Shown: positions 63,056 through 64,000 of the stretch, piece by piece | Layout: every line of letters begins with the position of its first letter | Numbering within the stretch: the stretch's first letter is position 1 | Source: Gammaproteobacteria bacterium | Lineage (GTDB): Bacteria; Pseudomonadota; Gammaproteobacteria; Burkholderiales; Burkholderiaceae_B | Assembly: GCA_030832095.1 (NCBI GenBank) | Contig: JAURJT010000052.1 | Coordinates: forward strand, 26,500-90,499 | Direction of reading: 5' to 3' | Length of the DNA: 64,000 bases | Made by a program: the position numbers and the translations under genes | Notes under the pieces: generated by a model | Database searches by the model: none | Told to the model about the DNA's origin: nothing | What the model saw: the letters and a program-made list of their open reading frames with translations, nothing else

Positions 63056-64000
63056 CTAAAAGCGGTGACGCAATCCAGTCACAACATAAAAACTAGTGGA
63101 ATCTGCGATAAACCCCGGGTTTGTTGCATACGACGTGGCCACATACATGTTGGTGCGGGCGGTAAAGTCGTACTGATACCCAATACCGTACGCATCTTGC
63201 GCCCCGACATTGTTATGAGCTTTGGTTGTGCCATTGCTTGCCGCACGCGTCCACGAAGTGAAAATCTTTGACGCGCTACTGATCGGAAGCGTAAAACCCA
63301 ACATATACGAATTGAAATTCATGTTCGGGTCGAAGATGATGGCGCCTTGTCCGCCACCCCAAGAATTGATGTCAATCGTTGGTTTGCCGATAGTGGTAAA
63401 CGAGACGCCTTGCACGTTGATGGCACCCCCTTTGTTCTGACCGACTGCTGCAGAAATTTGTATGGTGCCCAAGTCGTATTTTCCACCGACGATCCACTCA
63501 CGGATGTTCGGGCTATTGGCGATATTAGAGGGTAGTCTTGGATCTGCACCGTTGGGCATGGCCTGATCATAAGTCGCAGCAAGCATCAGGGGGCCTTTGT
63601 TATAACTCACTCCTAACGTGATGAGGCGGGTGTTGTTTGTGGTCGAGTCGTTGTAATCGCTGCCCGCTGCGATCGATTTTGCACCATCGAAATAATACGT
63701 GTTCATCTGCGGCGAAAAAGAATAGCCAGCACCCACCTTAAGTCCACTGGCGGGTTCAACCATCAATTTAATGAGGTTGCTGTATTTCGTATTTGAGTTA
63801 GCCGAGCCAAAGGCGTACGCCATTCGAGCTTGTCCAAACCCGCCACGAAACGGGTCGATGGGCAAAAAGTATTCAGGGGCATAGCCACTTTGACGACCAA
63901 TTCTAAAATAACCTAAGTCGTTTTTGCCCAGACCAACCCAAGACTGAGTTCCGAAAAGGCGTCCGTTGGCCAACGCAGCGCCGTTGGTGACGTCAAAGCT
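63056..64000 (-). CDS. Gram-negative porin (N-terminus beyond the window)
   Basis: About 315 C-terminal residues of a beta-barrel general porin (Porin_4/OmpC-like of Burkholderiales); the frame is open to the window edge, so the signal peptide and first strands are outside. Typical strands are visible: SWVGLGKNDLGYFRIGRQ (loop 2/strand), alternating hydrophobic beta-strands, and the terminal VVTGLRHRF with the C-terminal Phe recognised by BAM. A trimeric channel in the outer membrane for small solutes. Confidence 0.92.
   Translation of the reverse strand, partial: SFDVTNGAALANGRLFGTQSWVGLGKNDLGYFRIGRQSGYAPEYFLPIDPFRGGFGQARMAYAFGSANSNTKYSNLIKLMVEPASGLKVGAGYSFSPQMNTYYFDGAKSIAAGSDYNDSTTNNTRLITLGVSYNKGPLMLAATYDQAMPNGADPRLPSNIANSPNIREWIVGGKYDLGTIQISAAVGQNKGGAINVQGVSFTTIGKPTIDINSWGGGQGAIIFDPNMNFNSYMLGFTLPISSASKIFTSWTRAASNGTTKAHNNVGAQDAYGIGYQYDFTARTNMYVATSYATNPGFIADSTSFYVVTGLRHRF

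Overview
The window reads as chromosomal DNA of a Burkholderiales betaproteobacterium, most likely Alcaligenaceae or a close relative. The main evidence is the number of Bug/TctC periplasmic receptors: 14 intact genes and one relic in 64 kb. A porin-glnK-amtB unit, DUF4936, a TorF-like porin and a Gram-negative diffusion porin fit the same placement. I saw no rRNA, tRNA, insertion sequence, phage gene or CRISPR array. Both edges cut genes: an SDR at the left and a porin at the right.

Region 1 (1-9531, + strand) is a nine-gene run: SDR, MDR reductase, PPOX-type flavoprotein, alpha/beta hydrolase, Bug, old yellow enzyme, class III CoA-transferase, M28 peptidase-like protein and a second Bug. 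It collides end-to-end with Region 2 (22809 down to 9528, - strand), an apparent 13-gene operon: two acyl-CoA dehydrogenases, a YHS-like mini-protein, Bug, a split MaoC hydratase pair, two adjacent class III CoA-transferases (one without the catalytic Asp), then Bug-TctB-TctA (a complete tripartite tricarboxylate transporter), an old yellow enzyme and an M81 (MlrC-like) metallopeptidase. Together these can import an organic acid, activate it by CoA transfer, and desaturate and hydrate it. The substrate cannot be read from sequence.

Region 3 (about 23.1-38.8 kb) holds a Bug relic, an FAH-family hydrolase, a TctB-TctA-Bug-FAD oxidoreductase operon, an HMG-CoA-lyase-like/PrpD pair, a dienelactone hydrolase, more Bugs, a CMD-Bug-dienoyl-CoA-reductase-like operon and a small hydrophobic protein. 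Region 4 (38.9-44.8 kb) is nitrogen-related. A porin-glnK-amtB operon has a near-consensus sigma-54 promoter and an upstream perfect NtrC-type palindrome, and diverges from an ABC uptake system with an NMT1/ThiY-like receptor.

Region 5 (44.8-64 kb) has an acyl-CoA ligase/MaoC/CoA-transferase/Bug operon divergent from an IclR regulator, then a MetE-like methyltransferase, UbiX-DUF4936-Bug, an FMN alpha-hydroxyacid dehydrogenase, a tandemly duplicated Bug pair, a HIBADH-family reductase, a translationally coupled CMD-Bug pair, and a soluble PQQ-type dehydrogenase followed by a diheme cytochrome c.

An unexpected layer lies between the genes. Several short gaps hold degenerate, unrelated short-period tandem repeats (periods 39, 35, 24 and about 13-14 bp). 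In one case the repeat is in frame with, and overlaps, the 3' end of a bug gene.
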